Positions 36,010-37,696 of a DNA stretch of 37,696 nucleotides are shown here, piece after piece. Numbering within the stretch: the first letter of the stretch is position 1; the number at the start of each line of letters is the position of its first letter. Both the position numbers and the translations under genes were made by a program. The DNA is taken from contig JAJPID010000053.1 of NCBI GenBank assembly GCA_021324945.1, forward strand, positions 1 through 37,696, given 5' to 3'. The notes under the pieces were generated by a model that saw nothing but the letters and a program-made list of their open reading frames with translations, was not told the DNA's origin and did no database searches. Source of the stretch: Lysobacterales bacterium (lineage in GTDB: Bacteria > Pseudomonadota > Gammaproteobacteria > Xanthomonadales > Rhodanobacteraceae).

Positions 36010-36612
36010 ATGGGCGGAATGGGCGAAGTCGAAACGGATCGAGCGCTCGTTGAGCGCGTGCGCAAGGGTGATGCCCGGGCATTCGACCTACTGGTGCGCA
36101 AGTACCGGCAGAGGGTGCTCGGGCTCATTTCGCGGTACGTGCACGACTGGAGCGAGTGCGAGGACGTGGCGCAGGAAGCCTTCGTGCGCGCCTGGCGGGC
36201 CCTGCCGGCCTTCCGGGGCGAGAGCGCGTTCTACACCTGGCTGTACAAGATCGCCGTGAACACCGCCAAGAATCACCTCGTCGCGCAGGGCCGCCGACCG
36301 CCGGCCGAGGACATCGACGCCGATACCGCCGTGCAAGTGGATGCCGGGGTCCGGCTGCGCGACGAAGCCACACCGGAACGTGAACTGGCCCGCCGGGAAA
36401 TTGAACGAACCGTGTTCGATACGGTCGAAGCCTTGCCGGAGGAGCTTCGAGTGGCCATTACGCTGCGAGAAGTGGACGGCCTGTCCTACGAGGAAATCGC
36501 CGAGAGGATGGGCTGTCCGATCGGCACGGTGCGCTCGCGGATTTTCCGTGCGCGCGAAGCGATCGATATCAAGTTGCGCCCGCTGCTCCCGTCGAGCGAA
36601 GATCGAGGATGA
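36010..36612 (+). CDS. rpoE: RNA polymerase sigma factor RpoE (ECF)
   Basis: A 200-residue envelope-stress sigma factor (E. coli RpoE is 191). Region 2 has LVERVRKGDARAFDLLV, DVAQEAFVRAWRALPAFRGES (in pieces) and FYTWLYKIAVNTAKNHLV, nearly identical to E. coli. The linker begins AQGRRPP. Region 4 is ALPEELRVAITLREVDGLSYEEIAERM (in pieces) with the helix-turn-helix PIGTVRSRIFRAREAID. The start at 36010 is supported by GGAGGAG 10 bases upstream; a second ATG at 36019 is possible. A sigma-E-type promoter precedes it and the anti-sigma gene rseA follows at once. Confidence 0.96.
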   Translation: MGGMGEVETDRALVERVRKGDARAFDLLVRKYRQRVLGLISRYVHDWSECEDVAQEAFVRAWRALPAFRGESAFYTWLYKIAVNTAKNHLVAQGRRPPAEDIDADTAVQVDAGVRLRDEATPERELARREIERTVFDTVEALPEELRVAITLREVDGLSYEEIAERMGCPIGTVRSRIFRAREAIDIKLRPLLPSSEDRG

Positions 36613-36614
36613 CC

Positions 36615-37280
36615 ATGGAAGAACGCAACAGCCGCGAAGATCTCTCTGCCCTGATGGACGGCGAACTGGGCACGGAGCCCGCGCGTTTCCTGCTGCGCCG
36701 GATGGAACATGATCCGGAACTGGCGCGTGCCTGGTCACGCTGGCACCTGATCCGTGCCTGCCTCGATGCGAAGAAGCAAACGACCGCGCATTCCGATTCG
36801 TTGCTCATCGATTCCATTGCCAGTGACGATGTGTTCGTCGCGCGGGTAATGGGTGCTGTGCGCCAGCAGCCGCGCCGGCATTGGGCGCGCTACATTGGCG
36901 GCGGCGCGATCGCCGCCAGCGTCGCCGTCGCAGCGCTGATTCTCTCGGTGCCGCAAAGCACCTCCACCGACAATATCGAAAGCACGGCACGTGACGCGCG
37001 CGCGGTATCTGCGATTCCCGCCGCGCCGGTCGCGTCTCGCATCGCCGCAGCATCGGGGGTCGGCCGCAGCGCGATGCTGCCGTGGCTGGACAACCGCCAA
37101 TCCGCGTTTCTCGCCGCGCGTCCGGGTGATGCGATGACGAGCAGCTACCTGCAGCAGGCCGCCTATGCGCCGGATTCCGCACCGATGCTGGTGCGCGATC
37201 CGCATCAGCAGTTCAACGGTGCGCCGTACATGATCCTGCTGGTGCCCGAGCAGAATGCGACCGCGCAACCGCGGCATTGA
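36615..37280 (+). CDS. rseA: Anti-sigma-E factor RseA
   Basis: A 221-residue inner-membrane protein that holds RpoE inactive until stress-triggered proteolysis. The N-terminal cytoplasmic domain has REDLSALMDGELG and LARAWSRWHLIRACL, the classic RseA/MucA sigma-binding helices. One membrane helix follows (about residues 93-112, YIGGGAIAASVAVAALILSV). The periplasmic part ends MILLVPEQNATAQPRH and has no site I can name. The ATG at 36615 is preferred because GAGG lies 6 bases before it; an ATG at 36609 would overlap the rpoE stop (ATGA) but leaves no room for a ribosome-binding site. The next gene is mucD/degP, so rseB and rseC are absent from this cluster. Confidence 0.92.
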   Translation: MEERNSREDLSALMDGELGTEPARFLLRRMEHDPELARAWSRWHLIRACLDAKKQTTAHSDSLLIDSIASDDVFVARVMGAVRQQPRRHWARYIGGGAIAASVAVAALILSVPQSTSTDNIESTARDARAVSAIPAAPVASRIAAASGVGRSAMLPWLDNRQSAFLAARPGDAMTSSYLQQAAYAPDSAPMLVRDPHQQFNGAPYMILLVPEQNATAQPRH

Positions 37281-37309
37281 TGAGGTGCAGTCGCAGCAGT
37301 TTTCATGAG

Positions 37310-37359
37310 GTAAAGCTTTACGTCATTTTGGTGGGCTCTCCCGAGCTGGATGCCAGCTC
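37310..37359. promoter_or_regulatory. Two palindromes between rseA and mucD
   Basis: GTAAAGCTTTAC (37310-37321) is a perfect 12-bp palindrome. GAGCTGG-ATG-CCAGCTC (37343-37359) is a perfect 7-bp hairpin. No T tract follows the second. They may be a partial terminator or a regulator site controlling how much transcription reaches mucD. Nothing else is recognised in this 180-base gap except a short GCGCGATG direct repeat near 37412-37430. Confidence 0.4.
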
Positions 37360-37460
37360 TAGAGTCCTCGTTGGATCGCCGAAGTGACAAGAATTGCGCT
37401 GTGCAACCGCGCGATGCGCGCGATGCGCGGCACAGGTTTCAAACCTCGAGGAGTTTCAAC

Positions 37461-37696
37461 ATGCTTCTACGCGCGAGGCAGATAATCGCTGTTCCGATCC
37501 TTTTCTTCCTGATTGCATTGGGCAACTCTTCGATCGCGCTAGCCGCCAACGGTGCCGATCTGCCCGATTTCACCGGCATCGTGCAGAAGTACGGCCCGGC
37601 CGTGGTGAACGTGCAGGCGCATTACAACCACGCCAGCGAGATTGGCGACGACAACGGCATGCCGGACGATCAGCAGATTCCAGACATCTTCAAGCG
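37461..37696 (+). CDS. mucD: Periplasmic serine protease MucD/DegP, N-terminal fragment
   Basis: The first 78 codons of a Do/HtrA protease, cut by the window end. A signal peptide with a long hydrophobic core (residues 8-28, likely cut ALA-ANG) is followed by ADLPDFTGIVQKYGPAVVNV, the standard opening of mature MucD/DegP, and then the Asp/Gln-rich loop. The protease and PDZ domains lie outside. GAGGAG stands 7 bases before the ATG at 37461. In the rpoE-rseA-mucD arrangement it clears misfolded envelope proteins and restrains the sigma-E response. The identity rests on a short stretch and on context. Confidence 0.85.
   Translation, partial: MLLRARQIIAVPILFFLIALGNSSIALAANGADLPDFTGIVQKYGPAVVNVQAHYNHASEIGDDNGMPDDQQIPDIFK

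Overview
The window is ordinary high-GC chromosomal DNA (about 60 to 65 percent G+C by eye) from a gammaproteobacterium, most likely of the Xanthomonadales/Lysobacterales and probably Rhodanobacteraceae-like. The evidence is the rpoE-rseA-mucD order, the sucA-sucB-lpd cluster, a PilH-type regulator, SlyX, DUF2058 and DUF2884 proteins, and the style of the intergenic repeats. Genus is inference. I see no rRNA, tRNA, CRISPR, prophage or transposase gene.

Layout. 1-5.5 kb: gyrA (5' end cut off), a short minus-strand pair (peroxiredoxin, small membrane protein), then hsp20 behind a sigma-32-like promoter and a cbpA-type co-chaperone. 5.5-13.0 kb, all minus strand: pilH-like regulator, AcuI/YhdH reductase, and the 2-oxoglutarate dehydrogenase complex genes sucA-sucB-lpd. 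13.0-13.35 kb is the only gene-free stretch above 300 bases; it holds two tandem copies of a hairpin-rich repeat. 13.35-16.8 kb: a two-domain GNAT protein, a RoxA-type ribosomal oxygenase whose start overlaps the stop of an HxlR regulator, and a divergent beta-class glutathione transferase. 16.8-21.6 kb: a PQQ-type beta-propeller lipoprotein and purB (minus), then fumC (plus). 21.6-23.0 kb: a third copy of the hairpin repeat, then an exported protein with an internal duplication.

23.1-27.1 kb is a compact minus-strand operon. Its order is small exported protein, YtrA-type GntR regulator, 49-codon ORF, ABC ATPase, ABC-2 permease and two tandem DUF2884-like lipoproteins. It starts at a near-consensus promoter that overlaps a 22-bp palindrome, and most junctions overlap by 1 to 4 bases. 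This is my best candidate for an under-described system. I infer an inducible envelope ABC system with lipoprotein partners; its substrate is unknown.

27.3-30.5 kb: FkpA-like isomerase, UDP-glucose dehydrogenase overlapping slyX, and a DUF2058 protein. 30.6-35.9 kb: a FadB/FadJ-like protein divergent from a two-gene unit whose second gene encodes a degenerate receiver-PAS-GAF-GGDEF-EAL protein. 35.9 kb to the end: rpoE with its own sigma-E-type promoter, rseA, and the start of mucD/degP, which runs off the window.

The housekeeping blocks feed central carbon metabolism (SucAB-Lpd, FumC, AcuI, FadB-like), purine synthesis (PurB) and DNA topology (GyrA). Much of the rest deals with protein folding and envelope or oxidative stress (Hsp20, CbpA, Prx5, FkpA, RpoE/RseA/MucD, GST/HxlR). 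All functions are read from recognised motifs; no search was run.
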